From: Nitrospira sp.
GTDB lineage: Bacteria > Nitrospirota > Nitrospiria > Nitrospirales > Nitrospiraceae
Assembly: GCA_009594865.1 (NCBI GenBank)
Contig: VOPT01000010.1
Location: 1-50,621, forward strand
DNA length: 50,621 nt
Direction of reading: 5' to 3'
The translations under genes were made by a program, and so were the position numbers. The notes below the pieces were generated by a model. That model was given only the letters and a program-made list of their open reading frames with translations. It ran no database searches and was not told where the DNA came from. Of the stretch, positions 8,203 to 16,553 are shown piece by piece (the first letter of the stretch is position 1; every line of letters begins with the position of its first letter).

Positions 8203-9003
8203 ATGTCACTGGCCAATTTGATTACCCAATACGCCGTGCAATACGGCTTTCGCATCATGGGGGCAGTCGTCGTCATTATTGCCGCCCTCTTCGTGGCCAA
8301 TTCAGTGGGTCGTCTCTTCGAGCGTTGGCTGAACAAACAGGATCTGGAGCCGCCCCTTCGCCTGCTGCTCCTGCGACTCCTTAAAGCCCTGTTGGTCATC
8401 CTGGGCGTGCTCATCGCTCTGGATCAACTCGGCGTGCAAATCGCGCCGCTGGTGGCGGGCCTCGGTGTCGCGGGTCTGGGTGTCGGGCTTGCGTTGCAAG
8501 GGGTGCTCAGCAATGTCGTGGCGGGGCTCTCGATTATTTTCACGAAGCCCTACCGGGTCGGCGAACACATCTCCCTCTTGGGCGTCCATGGCGATGTCGC
8601 AAAAATTGATATCTTCACCACCACGCTCCTGCATCCCGACCATTCCAGAATTGTCATCCCGAACCGCAAAGTCGTCGGAGAAATTCTGCACAACTTCGGA
8701 ACGATCCGGCAATTGGACCTCTCCATCGGCGTGTCCTACCAGACCGATATCGAAACCACCCTCCGCGTGCTGCGCGAGCTCGTCGCCAGGCACCCGAACG
8801 TGCTGCAGGATCCTGTCCCGATCATCGGTATTGCCGCCTTTGCCGACTCCTCCATCACCCTGTCCATTCGGCCCTGGGTGCCGGTGGCTTCCGTCGGATC
8901 TGCGCACAGTGAACTGAACCAGGCCATCATTCAACGATTACGAGCCGATGGCGTGGACATTCCCTTTCCGCAACGTGAAGTGCGCCTGCTGAATCCTTCG
9001 TAA
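8203..9003 (+). CDS. MscS-family mechanosensitive channel
   Basis: A 266-residue small-type MscS protein. Three hydrophobic segments (about 8-30, 50-72, 78-105) are followed by the pore helix region GLGVAGLGVGLALQGVLSNVVAGLSI, rich in Gly and Ala as in MscS TM3, and then the beta domain (FTKPYRVGEHISLLGVHGDV, IVIPNRKVVGEILHNF). These channels release solutes on hypo-osmotic shock. GGAGGAG precedes the ATG. It follows the AsmA gene closely and is itself followed by a hairpin, so the AsmA and channel genes likely form a two-gene unit. An mscL gene lies 7 kb downstream. Confidence 0.93.
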   Translation: MSLANLITQYAVQYGFRIMGAVVVIIAALFVANSVGRLFERWLNKQDLEPPLRLLLLRLLKALLVILGVLIALDQLGVQIAPLVAGLGVAGLGVGLALQGVLSNVVAGLSIIFTKPYRVGEHISLLGVHGDVAKIDIFTTTLLHPDHSRIVIPNRKVVGEILHNFGTIRQLDLSIGVSYQTDIETTLRVLRELVARHPNVLQDPVPIIGIAAFADSSITLSIRPWVPVASVGSAHSELNQAIIQRLRADGVDIPFPQREVRLLNPS

Positions 9004-9028
9004 TCCAGCAGCAAACGACCCTATCATC

Positions 9029-9056
9029 GGCCCTATCCCTTCCACGGGTTAGGGCC
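9029..9056. terminator. Hairpin after mscS-type gene
   Basis: The arms GGCCCTA and TAGGGCC enclose an inner CCC/GGG pair, with one T-T mismatch, and a six-base loop. It lies 26 bases after the stop codon. No T-run follows, so intrinsic termination is uncertain. Confidence 0.5.
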
Positions 9057-9140
9057 CCCGCGTGGCTTGTTGCGCCTGCGTAGATATGCTAGTGTAGCCG
9101 CCTTTCGATAGCAGACGACTGCGGCACAGGAGACGATACC

Positions 9141-9755
9141 ATGAGCAGGCACACGGATCTCGATCGCACCCGACGCTCGGAACGCACCCCGGCTACGCTC
9201 GCCGAGACGGACTCGGACGCCGCGCTCGCCGACGATCCCGCAGCGGGCAATAATCTCGACAAGATCCGCGACATCCTTTTCGGCGCCCAGGTCCGCGATC
9301 ACGAGCGCCGCTTTACCAAACTTGAAACGCAATTATTGGCAGAGGCCGCGCAACTACGTAACGACCTCAAAGAGCGCTTCGCGTCGCTGGAACAATACAT
9401 CCGCACCGAGGTCGAGCAGGTGACGGGACGGTTGAACGCGGAGGAGCAGGGCCGCGCGAATGCCGTCGGCGCTCTGACCGCGGAGCTGCAGACTCTCGCC
9501 GGGGTCCTCCAGCAGACGGCCGCTCAGCTGCGGGAGCAGAGCGAACAGGCACACCGCGACCTGCAAAACCAACTGCACAATCAGGCGACCTCACTCACGG
9601 GTGAGTTTACGCACCAACATGCGACCTTGTCGGCGACGCTCGATCAAGCCGTACAGCAGCTTGCACATCAGAAGACAGACCGGACAGCGCTGGCGACCTT
9701 GTTTCAAGAACTCTCGCAGAGGCTTTCGCATGATCAGCCTCCCCAACAGGCCTAA
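9141..9755 (+). CDS. Coiled-coil protein of the GTPase cluster, unknown function
   Basis: A 204-residue soluble protein without signal peptide or membrane segment. Residues 1-40 are charged and probably disordered. From about 45 onward there is a long heptad-rich helix with Gln, Glu, Ala and Leu (for example LRNDLKERFASLEQYIRTEV and LQTLAGVLQQTAAQLREQSE). I do not recognise a named family. It is the first gene of a co-oriented set: a roadblock-like/OmpA membrane protein, a small GTPase and a sigma-54 activator. GGAGACGATACC precedes the ATG. Its position suggests an adaptor or scaffold for the GTPase or the membrane protein, which is inference only. Confidence 0.75.
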   Translation: MSRHTDLDRTRRSERTPATLAETDSDAALADDPAAGNNLDKIRDILFGAQVRDHERRFTKLETQLLAEAAQLRNDLKERFASLEQYIRTEVEQVTGRLNAEEQGRANAVGALTAELQTLAGVLQQTAAQLREQSEQAHRDLQNQLHNQATSLTGEFTHQHATLSATLDQAVQQLAHQKTDRTALATLFQELSQRLSHDQPPQQA

Positions 9756-9853
9756 GCCCCCCTCCATGCCTGAACGGTCACGGCCTGCCTTGTTCTCACA
9801 GAGCCGCACCGGTTGCTGCCCCATGTTCTCTACGGGGCATCTTCTTCATCACG

Positions 9854-11602
9854 ATGAACCAGGATACCGGTATGGCGCAGTCACGTAACGCCGGCACCAC
9901 ACCGGGCGAACAGGACTATGCCGAACTGCGCAGCCTTCTGCTCGCGCCCGAACAGACACGTCTGGAGCAGCTGCGGGAACAGGTCGAGCACATCGATCTC
10001 AATGCGCAGAACCTGAGCCGTGTCCTGCCCGACGCCATCGCGCTACGCGGAGAGGGTGATCGCCAATTGACCCACGTCTTGACCCCGCATGTGTCGGAAG
10101 CGTTGGGCACATCAGTGCGGAGACAGCCCCATATGATCGTGGATGCCATCGCGCCGATCATGATGCCGGCCATTCGCCAGGCCATCGCCAATGCCTTGCG
10201 CAGCATGGTCCAATCGCTGAATCAAACCATCGAACATAGCCTGTCGATCCAAAGCTTGAAGTGGAGAGTGGAAGCGCTGCGTACCGGCAAACCGTTCGCA
10301 GAAATCGTCCTGCTGCATACGTTGCGTTATCGGGTTGAACAAGTCTTTCTCATCCACTCACAGACCGGACTGCTGCTGGCGCATGCCGCCGGCGATTCCG
10401 TCGCCGTGCAGGATCAGACTCTGATATCCGGCATGTTGTCGGCCATCCGCAGCTTCGTCCAGGACTCCTTCGGTGCCGCGCCGGATCAGGTGCTGAATAC
10501 CTTGCAGGTCGGTGAGCTCACGGTCTGGATCGAACAGGGACCGGCCGCGATTCTCGCCGCGGTCATTCGCGGCACCCCGCCGGAAAACCTGCGCCTGCAT
10601 CTTCAAGATATCCTCACGCGGATTCACGCCGAACGGTCGGAGGCCTTGGCCCGGTTCACCGGGGATGCCGCCACCTTCGCCAGCGTCACACCACTACTGG
10701 ACGAGTGTTTGCGCGCGCAGTTCGAATCACGGCGGCGCGGGATCGCCCCAATGACCTGGGTGCTGGTGGTGGTCGCGCTCCTTGTCACTGCCTGGTGGGG
10801 CTTGTCGTCCTACCAGGAGCGCCAACGCTGGCAGGCCTACCTCTCCCATCTGGCAATGGAGCCCGGACTGATCGTCACCCACGCTGAGTCGGAAGGCCGC
10901 CGCTATCGGCTGACCGGTCTTCGAGACCCCCTGGCCGCCGATCCGGTTGCCCTTCTGCAGGACAGCGGCGTGGACGCAAGTCGCGTGGAATCGACATGGC
11001 AAGCGTACTATGCGCTGGACCCGACGTTTATTCTGAAACGCGTGGAATTCGTTCTCTCGCCCCCGCAGACGGTGCAGCTATCCCTCGAAGGAAGCCGTCT
11101 GACAGCCGGAGGGACGGCCCCGGCGGACTGGATCAGGCAAAGCCGAACATTGGCCCGCGCGTTACCCGGCCTCGATGGGTATGACGACCGGCGCCTTGTG
11201 AGCCGCTCACTTGACGTGCTGCGTCAGCAGTTAACCGAGACCTCGATTTTATTTGAGCAGGGACGCAGCAACCTGGCCTCGCCGGCCCAACTTCAGGATG
11301 TCCGGCGCATCGGCGAACTGCTTCGGCAGTTGGACGACATGGCCCGCCTTGTCGGCGCCGCCGTGACCGTCTCCATCGTCGGCCAGACCGACATCGTGGG
11401 AGGGCCGAGCCTCAACCGACGCCTCAGTGAGAGTCGCGCCCGAGCGGTCCTCGACGCGATCCACCCCGCATCCTTTCAGGCCCTCACGTTTCAGACGAGG
11501 GGCATGACCCCGGAGACCGAATTACAACGGGCGACCCCGGCCGTGGCCCATCCGCAGTATCGGCGAGCCTCACTGGACGTCACGATTCAGCCGCTGCCGT
11601 GA
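9854..11602 (+). CDS. Roadblock-like, transmembrane, OmpA-domain protein
   Basis: A 582-residue protein of unusual build. Residues 1-150 are helical and polar. Residues about 160-262 read like a roadblock/LC7 domain: VEQVFLIHSQTGLLLAHA, a hydrophobic helix (ISGMLSAIRSFVQDSFG), then LQVGELTVWIEQGPAAILAAV. A single membrane segment follows at about 300-316. The presumed periplasmic part has a BON-like stretch (about 325-450; GRRYRLTGLRDPLA) and a C-terminal OmpA peptidoglycan-binding domain (about 460-582) with the expected Asp (GQTD, 513) and Arg (SESR, 528). Roadblock proteins such as MglB act as GAPs for Ras-like GTPases, and one is encoded 12 bases downstream. The Met codon at 9872 is an alternative start with a better ribosome binding site. 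Confidence 0.75.
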   Translation: MNQDTGMAQSRNAGTTPGEQDYAELRSLLLAPEQTRLEQLREQVEHIDLNAQNLSRVLPDAIALRGEGDRQLTHVLTPHVSEALGTSVRRQPHMIVDAIAPIMMPAIRQAIANALRSMVQSLNQTIEHSLSIQSLKWRVEALRTGKPFAEIVLLHTLRYRVEQVFLIHSQTGLLLAHAAGDSVAVQDQTLISGMLSAIRSFVQDSFGAAPDQVLNTLQVGELTVWIEQGPAAILAAVIRGTPPENLRLHLQDILTRIHAERSEALARFTGDAATFASVTPLLDECLRAQFESRRRGIAPMTWVLVVVALLVTAWWGLSSYQERQRWQAYLSHLAMEPGLIVTHAESEGRRYRLTGLRDPLAADPVALLQDSGVDASRVESTWQAYYALDPTFILKRVEFVLSPPQTVQLSLEGSRLTAGGTAPADWIRQSRTLARALPGLDGYDDRRLVSRSLDVLRQQLTETSILFEQGRSNLASPAQLQDVRRIGELLRQLDDMARLVGAAVTVSIVGQTDIVGGPSLNRRLSESRARAVLDAIHPASFQALTFQTRGMTPETELQRATPAVAHPQYRRASLDVTIQPLP

Positions 11603-11614
11603 AAGACTTCCACC

Positions 11615-12151
11615 ATGATTGAGAAAAAGATCTGCATGCTGGGCGCGTTTGCCGTGGGAAAAACCAGTTTGGTGCGGCGGTTCGTCAGCAGCTGCTTTTC
11701 TGAACAATACCACACGACTATCGGCGTCACCGTCGATAAAAAGTCGACGACGATAGACGGGACCCCCCTCACCATGGTCCTGTGGGATCTCTACGGAGAG
11801 GACGAGTTTCAAAAACTGCGCGCGTCGTATCTGCGAGGATCCTCCGGGTACCTCCTGGTTCTTGACGGGATGCGGCGAGCGACACTCGATATCGCCGTGC
11901 ACATCCAGGAACGGGCAACCGACACCCTCGGTCCGGTGCCGTTCGTCGTCCTGATCAATAAGCACGATCGACGAGCGGAGTGGGATATCACCGAACAAGA
12001 CCTCGCGCAGTTGACGCAGCGGGGATGGTCATTCGTGATGAGCAGCGCCAAAACCGGGCAAGGCGTGGAAGACGCCTTCACAACACTGGCTCGCGCAATG
12101 CTGACACCAGCAAACTCTTCACCCATAGCCGGGAACATCCATGGCTCCTGA
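11615..12151 (+). CDS. Ras-like small GTPase
   Basis: A 178-residue single-domain GTPase with all five G motifs: P-loop GAFAVGKT (10-17), switch I TTIGV (34-38), G3 WDLYGED (57-63), G4 NKHD (115-118) and G5 SAK (144-146). At the position of Ras Gln61 it has Glu62 (G-E-D instead of G-Q-E), so intrinsic hydrolysis is probably weak and may depend on a partner. There is no C-terminal lipidation motif. It resembles bacterial Ras-superfamily proteins (COG1100; MglA/Rup type). It begins 12 bases after the roadblock-like/OmpA gene and overlaps the sigma-54 activator gene by 11 bases, implying co-translation. Upstream Shine-Dalgarno complementarity is weak, consistent with coupling. Confidence 0.9.
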   Translation: MIEKKICMLGAFAVGKTSLVRRFVSSCFSEQYHTTIGVTVDKKSTTIDGTPLTMVLWDLYGEDEFQKLRASYLRGSSGYLLVLDGMRRATLDIAVHIQERATDTLGPVPFVVLINKHDRRAEWDITEQDLAQLTQRGWSFVMSSAKTGQGVEDAFTTLARAMLTPANSSPIAGNIHGS

Positions 12152-13937
12152 CATGTCACTCCGCGCGCCGGACTTCTTGTGCGCCACGTTGCTGGAGCGA
12201 TTGCAGTTCGTCGTCCTGGAGCATATTGCCGGCACGCACTTTCGCGTCCTCGGCCATCCCTCTTCATGGCTGTTTCGCCTGTATCCGGAGGCTGAATCCG
12301 GACTGGAACTGTCCGTCGACACCCGCACACCCGTGCTGCATAATTTTCTCGCCGATGCGGCGGAGGTGTGGCAGACCGGCGAGACACGCATCGGCCGATC
12401 CGGGTTCTGGACTGAACAGACCGCCTTCGACGTGCCCTGGCATTTTGAAGCGTTAGCCCTCCGCGAAGGAACCAGCCGTCTGTTGGTCATCCAGCACAGC
12501 ACCGCAGCCTATGAACAACAGGCCTCCATACTCCAACGAGCTCGGGACCAGGCACTCCACCAGCATGAGCACGAGCGCGGACACCAGCGCACGCGGCAGA
12601 CTCTCACCATGCAGCTGGTGGATATGGAACGGTCGCGGGATGATGTAGCGGCCATCCTGCAGGAGCTGGGGCTCGCCACGCTGCTGATCGACCAGGCCGG
12701 GCAGGTACGCTTTGTGAGTGCCTCCGCAGCCACTCTCTTGGAATTGCCCTCGCCTCTCGTCAACCCTGGACTACGGTGGGATCAGTTGCTCCCTCTCACG
12801 AAAGCCGAGCGGCTGACGGTGCAGGCGCTCCTTGAACAACCGATCGCGCAACGGGAACGCGTCCGCGGCCACATCGACACGCCCGGGGGACGGCGCCTCT
12901 GGCTCGAAATCGAGCTGCACGACGACCCGCGGGACAGGCGGAGTAAAATCGCGTTTCTCCATGACATGACGGATGTCTATCATCTCCGGCGTCTGCTGGA
13001 GTTGAAAGCGCACTATCACGATCTCATCGGGAAAAGTCGCGGCATGACCCAGATCTATGAACAGATCCAAGACCTGGCCCGCGTGGATTCGACGGTCCTG
13101 ATCGAAGGTGAGACGGGAACGGGGAAAGAACTGGTCGCCCGCGCCTTACACCAGGCCAGCCCGCGCCGCACAGGGCCCTTTATTGCCGCTAACTGCGCAG
13201 GCCTGACGGATTCCCTCCTCGGCAGCCAACTCTTCGGGCATAAAAAAGGGGCTTTTACCGGCGCGATCGACGACCAGCAGGGACTCTTCGAAGCCGCGCA
13301 GGGCGGCGTGCTCTTCTTGGATGAGATCGGCGACATTCCCCATACGGTTCAAACCAATTTGCTTCGAGTGCTGCAGGAAAAGGAAGTGACCCGACTCGGT
13401 GAGACCAAGCCGAGAAAAGTGAACGTGCGCGTCCTGACGGCAACGCACCACAATCTGACCCAGGACGTGGCCAAGGGGACCTTTCGCGCCGATCTCCTGT
13501 ACCGCATTCGAGTCGCTCGCATTCATCTTCCCCCGCTGAGGGAGCGCAAGGAGGATATCCCGCTGCTCGTCACCTCCTTCCTCGCCGAAGGGCGGGCCAG
13601 CATGGGCAAAACGATCCATCGAGCAAGTCCGACAGCGATGGCGGCCCTGATGGACTACCACTGGCCCGGCAACGTGCGGGAGCTCAAGAGCACCATCGAA
13701 TGCGCGATGATTCACGGCAAAGGCGACACGCTCGAGGCAACGGATCTTCCGCCGGAGCTTCGGGAGAAGCCGGCAGACCTTGCGCCTGAACCAACCGGCC
13801 AGAGTGACGAACGCAGTCGATTCGTCTCCGCCCTCGGACAGGCCCGTGGCAATCGCACCAAAGCCGCACGCCTTCTCGGCATGAGCCGCGCCACCTTCTA
13901 CCGCCGATTGACTGAACTCGATCTCCCGACCAGCTAG
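12141..13937 (+). CDS. PAS-containing sigma-54-dependent activator
   Basis: A 598-residue regulator. Residues 1-120 form an unidentified sensory region, 125-170 a Gln/His/Arg-rich coiled coil, 170-285 a PAS-like domain (VAAILQELGLATLLIDQAGQ). The AAA+ domain has Walker A GETGTGKE (323-330), the sigma-54 contact loop GAFTGA (370-375), Walker B VLFLDE (390-395) and the WPGNVREL segment (508-515). A Fis-type helix-turn-helix closes the protein (NRTKAARLLGMSRATFYRRL). There is no receiver domain, so the signal is internal or protein-borne. The gene overlaps the GTPase gene; a signalling link to the GTPase is inferred from this overlap. A second in-frame Met at 12153 is possible. Confidence 0.92.
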   Translation: MAPDMSLRAPDFLCATLLERLQFVVLEHIAGTHFRVLGHPSSWLFRLYPEAESGLELSVDTRTPVLHNFLADAAEVWQTGETRIGRSGFWTEQTAFDVPWHFEALALREGTSRLLVIQHSTAAYEQQASILQRARDQALHQHEHERGHQRTRQTLTMQLVDMERSRDDVAAILQELGLATLLIDQAGQVRFVSASAATLLELPSPLVNPGLRWDQLLPLTKAERLTVQALLEQPIAQRERVRGHIDTPGGRRLWLEIELHDDPRDRRSKIAFLHDMTDVYHLRRLLELKAHYHDLIGKSRGMTQIYEQIQDLARVDSTVLIEGETGTGKELVARALHQASPRRTGPFIAANCAGLTDSLLGSQLFGHKKGAFTGAIDDQQGLFEAAQGGVLFLDEIGDIPHTVQTNLLRVLQEKEVTRLGETKPRKVNVRVLTATHHNLTQDVAKGTFRADLLYRIRVARIHLPPLRERKEDIPLLVTSFLAEGRASMGKTIHRASPTAMAALMDYHWPGNVRELKSTIECAMIHGKGDTLEATDLPPELREKPADLAPEPTGQSDERSRFVSALGQARGNRTKAARLLGMSRATFYRRLTELDLPTS

Positions 13938-14201
13938 ACGCCTACTAAACCCGACGTTCCGCCGAAGGTGTCTCACACCGTCTCCCGCGAGACAATGCAA
14001 GACGATGTGAGATGTCTCGTCCAGTCATCAGCCTCCCGCCGATCGAGTCAGCCGTCACGCTGATCCAGCGCGCTGGCTCATCTTGATGCACCGTCCGCGG
14101 ACACAGGCATGGAGCTTGTAGAAGCCACCGGACAAACCACTGCGTGCAATCCTGTGCGGTCACCGCGTAGGACTTCTTACAAAGGAGCATCAAGATCAGC
14201 G

Positions 14202-14513
14202 ATGGATAAAGTATTTCCGCTTTCCACCCCTCGACCGGACCAACCGACGCCGCGCGAGCAAGAGATCCTGAACCACATCTGGGCAGGATTGACGAGCCAG
14301 GAGATTGCGGCTCGCCTGCAGATTGCTCCCAAAACGGTGGAATCTCATCGTGCCAACTTGTTGAGAAAGTTTCGTGCGGCCAATGCCGCCCAACTGCTAC
14401 GCCTGGCCTTGCTGGAAGGCCTCCTTTCCGTTCCGTCAACGGAATGCGCGCCGGACGGCAAACGCGCGTCAGAGAGCGTAACAGCATCGCGAAGACTCAC
14501 GAGCCTCAAATGA
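14202..14513 (+). CDS. Single-domain LuxR/NarL-type DNA-binding protein
   Basis: Predicted 103 residues. Nearly all recognisable sequence is a GerE-type helix-turn-helix: PTPREQEILNHIWAGLTSQE, AARLQIAPKTVESHRANLL, RKF. There is no receiver or ligand domain, so it belongs to the stand-alone LuxR-type regulators. AAGGAG lies at 14182-14187, rather far (about 15 bases) from the ATG at 14202; an upstream in-frame start at 14109 exists but would add an unconserved stretch. It may regulate the adjacent envelope genes, which is speculation. Confidence 0.75.
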   Translation: MDKVFPLSTPRPDQPTPREQEILNHIWAGLTSQEIAARLQIAPKTVESHRANLLRKFRAANAAQLLRLALLEGLLSVPSTECAPDGKRASESVTASRRLTSLK

Positions 14514-14897
14514 AGACGGCCTCCGTCACCTGTGCGCTCGAGTCGGCACACACACCGCGCATGCCGGCGGAGGGATTCACAACCATCCACGCCGTGTCAT
14601 TGTGACACAACGTGAATCTCCGGCTTCGCGATGAGCGGTATCGAGAGGTCTACCGCGACAAGGCTTCCACCCTGTGATCGCATGCATGGTTATGGCCGGA
14701 GCGCGTCGGGGCGTTGTCTCCGCGCGGCGACAGCGGCTGACCAATGCGTATACCTGCATGGGGGACAGCCGGATGCAGACGAACAGAGCGGGAAGAAAAG
14801 TTGATCTCCTACGAAGATTCAAATATACAACGCGAACGGGTTTCACTCATCAGGCAACCGGCACACCGTTGCCATTCGCAAGCCTCAGGAGGATGGA
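14514..14897. other. 384-base gap with an operator-like inverted repeat
   Basis: No convincing gene is present. A perfect six-base inverted repeat, GTGTCA-TTG-TGACAC, occupies 14594-14608, a size typical of a regulator binding site. The rest has no clear promoter. A strong AGGAGG sits just before the start of the following gene. Confidence 0.45.
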
Positions 14898-16010
14898 ATG
14901 ATGCGACGCTTTGAATGTTTCCTTCTTGCACTGCTCACGCTGGCGCTCACGGCTTACGGCGTCAGAGCCGAAGCACCGGCTCCGACGGATGCCGCAGCCG
15001 CCGCGCCGACACTGGACTCGGTGACACTGAAGGATGGTACCGTCATTTACGGACGTGTCCTCGGCATGATCGCCGACGAGTTGCACATCAAGACCGGGTT
15101 TGGTCCCACCGCCGGCGAGGATATCGTGAAGATCATGTGGCCGAACGTGGCCAAACTGGTCGTGAATCGTCCCATTCCCTTCAGCCTCAAAGAGGGCACC
15201 ACGGTGGTCGGCACGGCCCAGCCCGGTGAACCGGGCACACTCACCTTGCAAGCCGCTCCGATGGGTACCCCGATGGCCGTCCCGCTCGATGCCGTCGTGG
15301 GCATGAACCAGCCTGCCGTGATTTATACCGGCGCCCTTCAAGCAGGATACTCGCAAACCACCGGCAACAGTCATCTCCGCAACGGCAGTCTGCTCGGCGA
15401 AATGTCCGCCCGCAGTGAGTCGCTGCGCTTGACCATCCTCGGCCGGTACGTCTACGGAGACAATTCCGGAAATCTCATCGTGCGAAACAGCCGCGGCACC
15501 ATCAAGCTTGACTTCTTTCTGACGAAGCGGTTGTATTGGTTCGCCTCTGCCTATTTCGAGCAGGACACCTTTCAGGACCTGAAGCTGCGTACGGCGCTCG
15601 CGACCGGGCCTGGATATCAACTCCTTGACCGTGGCGACCTGACCGGGTTCTTCAAAGACATGACGCTCTGGGCGGAAGCCGGCGCGGCGTACTTCAATGA
15701 AGATTTCAAGCTCGCCAACGACAAGTCGAGCACCCGAGGACGATGGGCCGTCAAATGGAATTGGCCGCTCTGGGGCGGCGATCAAGTCAGCCTGTACCAC
15801 TTCCAGGAAGGTTTCCAATCGCTGGCCAATTCCAAGGATCTCTACCTCACGGCTGACACCGGGTTGCGATTCAAAGTGTGGGGCGGACTGGTCAGCGGAT
15901 TCCAATGGACCATGCGGTACAACAAGAATCCACCGCCGGGTGTGTCGGATACCGATAACCTCTACCTAATCACGCTGGGATACAGCTTCGACACCAGTCG
16001 AAAACAATAA
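14898..16010 (+). CDS. DUF481 (YdiY-like) outer-membrane protein
   Basis: A 370-residue secreted protein with an N-terminal signal peptide cleaved near AEA (about residue 25). The first domain (40-150) contains [20 protein letters not shown], typical of proteins that join a small SH3-like region to DUF481. The DUF481 beta-barrel region follows with alternating aromatic strands ([40 protein letters not shown]) and ends in an aromatic-rich strand ([11 protein letters not shown]), as outer-membrane barrels do. Members are sometimes salt- or stress-induced. A strong AGGAGG precedes tandem ATGs at 14898 and 14901. The function of this copy is not known. Confidence 0.85.
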   Translation: MMRRFECFLLALLTLALTAYGVRAEAPAPTDAAAAAPTLDSVTLKDGTVIYGRVLGMIADELHIKTGFGPTAGEDIVKIMWPNVAKLVVNRPIPFSLKEGTTVVGTAQPGEPGTLTLQAAPMGTPMAVPLDAVVGMNQPAVIYTGALQAGYSQTTGNSHLRNGSLLGEMSARSESLRLTILGRYVYGDNSGNLIVRNSRGTIKLDFFLTKRLYWFASAYFEQDTFQDLKLRTALATGPGYQLLDRGDLTGFFKDMTLWAEAGAAYFNEDFKLANDKSSTRGRWAVKWNWPLWGGDQVSLYHFQEGFQSLANSKDLYLTADTGLRFKVWGGLVSGFQWTMRYNKNPPPGVSDTDNLYLITLGYSFDTSRKQ

Positions 16011-16059
16011 GTCCGAGACGGTTTGGGGATCTATTCGGCTCACACAAGGAGGGTGCACA

Positions 16060-16485
16060 ATGGGCATGATGAGTGAGTTCAAAGAATTTGCCGTCAAAGG
16101 GAATGTGATCGACATGGCCGTGGGGGTCATCATCGGCGGGGCATTCGGGAAAATCGTCTCCTCCGTGGTCAGTGATATTCTCATGCCGCCCATCGGTCTC
16201 CTCATGGGGCACATGGATTTCTCCAGCCTCTTTATTCCCTTGAGTGAAGAGACCAAAGGGAAATCCCTCGCCGCAGCCAAAGCCGCCGGTGCCGCCACGA
16301 TTAACTATGGCGTCTTTCTACAGACCCTGCTCGACTTCACGATTCTCGCGTTTGTGATTTTTTTGGTCGTCAAACAAATGAACCGTTTTAAAAAGGCCAC
16401 GCCTCCCGGCCCCCCACCGGCGCCGCCGAAGGAAGAAGTGTTGCTGACCGAGATCCGTGATCTGCTCAAGAATCAGCGTCGTTAA
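16060..16485 (+). CDS. mscL: Large-conductance mechanosensitive channel MscL
   Basis: 141 residues, matching MscL. The first membrane helix has the family pattern [20 protein letters not shown] and [19 protein letters not shown]; the second helix is [20 protein letters not shown], followed by a charged C-terminal helix ([15 protein letters not shown]) after a Pro-rich linker. MscL opens at near-lytic membrane tension. AAGGAGG lies 8 bases before the start. It sits 49 bases after the DUF481 gene and 68 bases before an OmpA-domain lipoprotein gene, all on the same strand, suggesting an envelope-stress group. Confidence 0.97.
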   Translation: MGMMSEFKEFAVKGNVIDMAVGVIIGGAFGKIVSSVVSDILMPPIGLLMGHMDFSSLFIPLSEETKGKSLAAAKAAGAATINYGVFLQTLLDFTILAFVIFLVVKQMNRFKKATPPGPPPAPPKEEVLLTEIRDLLKNQRR

Positions 16486-16553
16486 CCATAGGCCGTTCGC
16501 CCCTGCCGCTCGGGCATGTCCGGCTTGTCTGACTGTTCTGTAAGGAGGATTGC

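Noticed and set aside
13146..14000. A 284-codon antisense frame opposite the sigma-54 activator
   Set aside because: It covers conserved AAA+ motifs of the real gene and has no recognisable protein features.
14073..14089. Sigma-54 promoter candidate upstream of the LuxR-type gene (TGGC...TGCA)
   Set aside because: Spacing between the GG and GC elements is one base too long and the -24 element is incomplete.
14850..15905. A 351-codon antisense frame opposite the DUF481 gene
   Set aside because: The plus strand encodes a clear signal peptide and barrel protein with a strong ribosome binding site; the antisense frame shows no domain and reflects GC-rich codon use.
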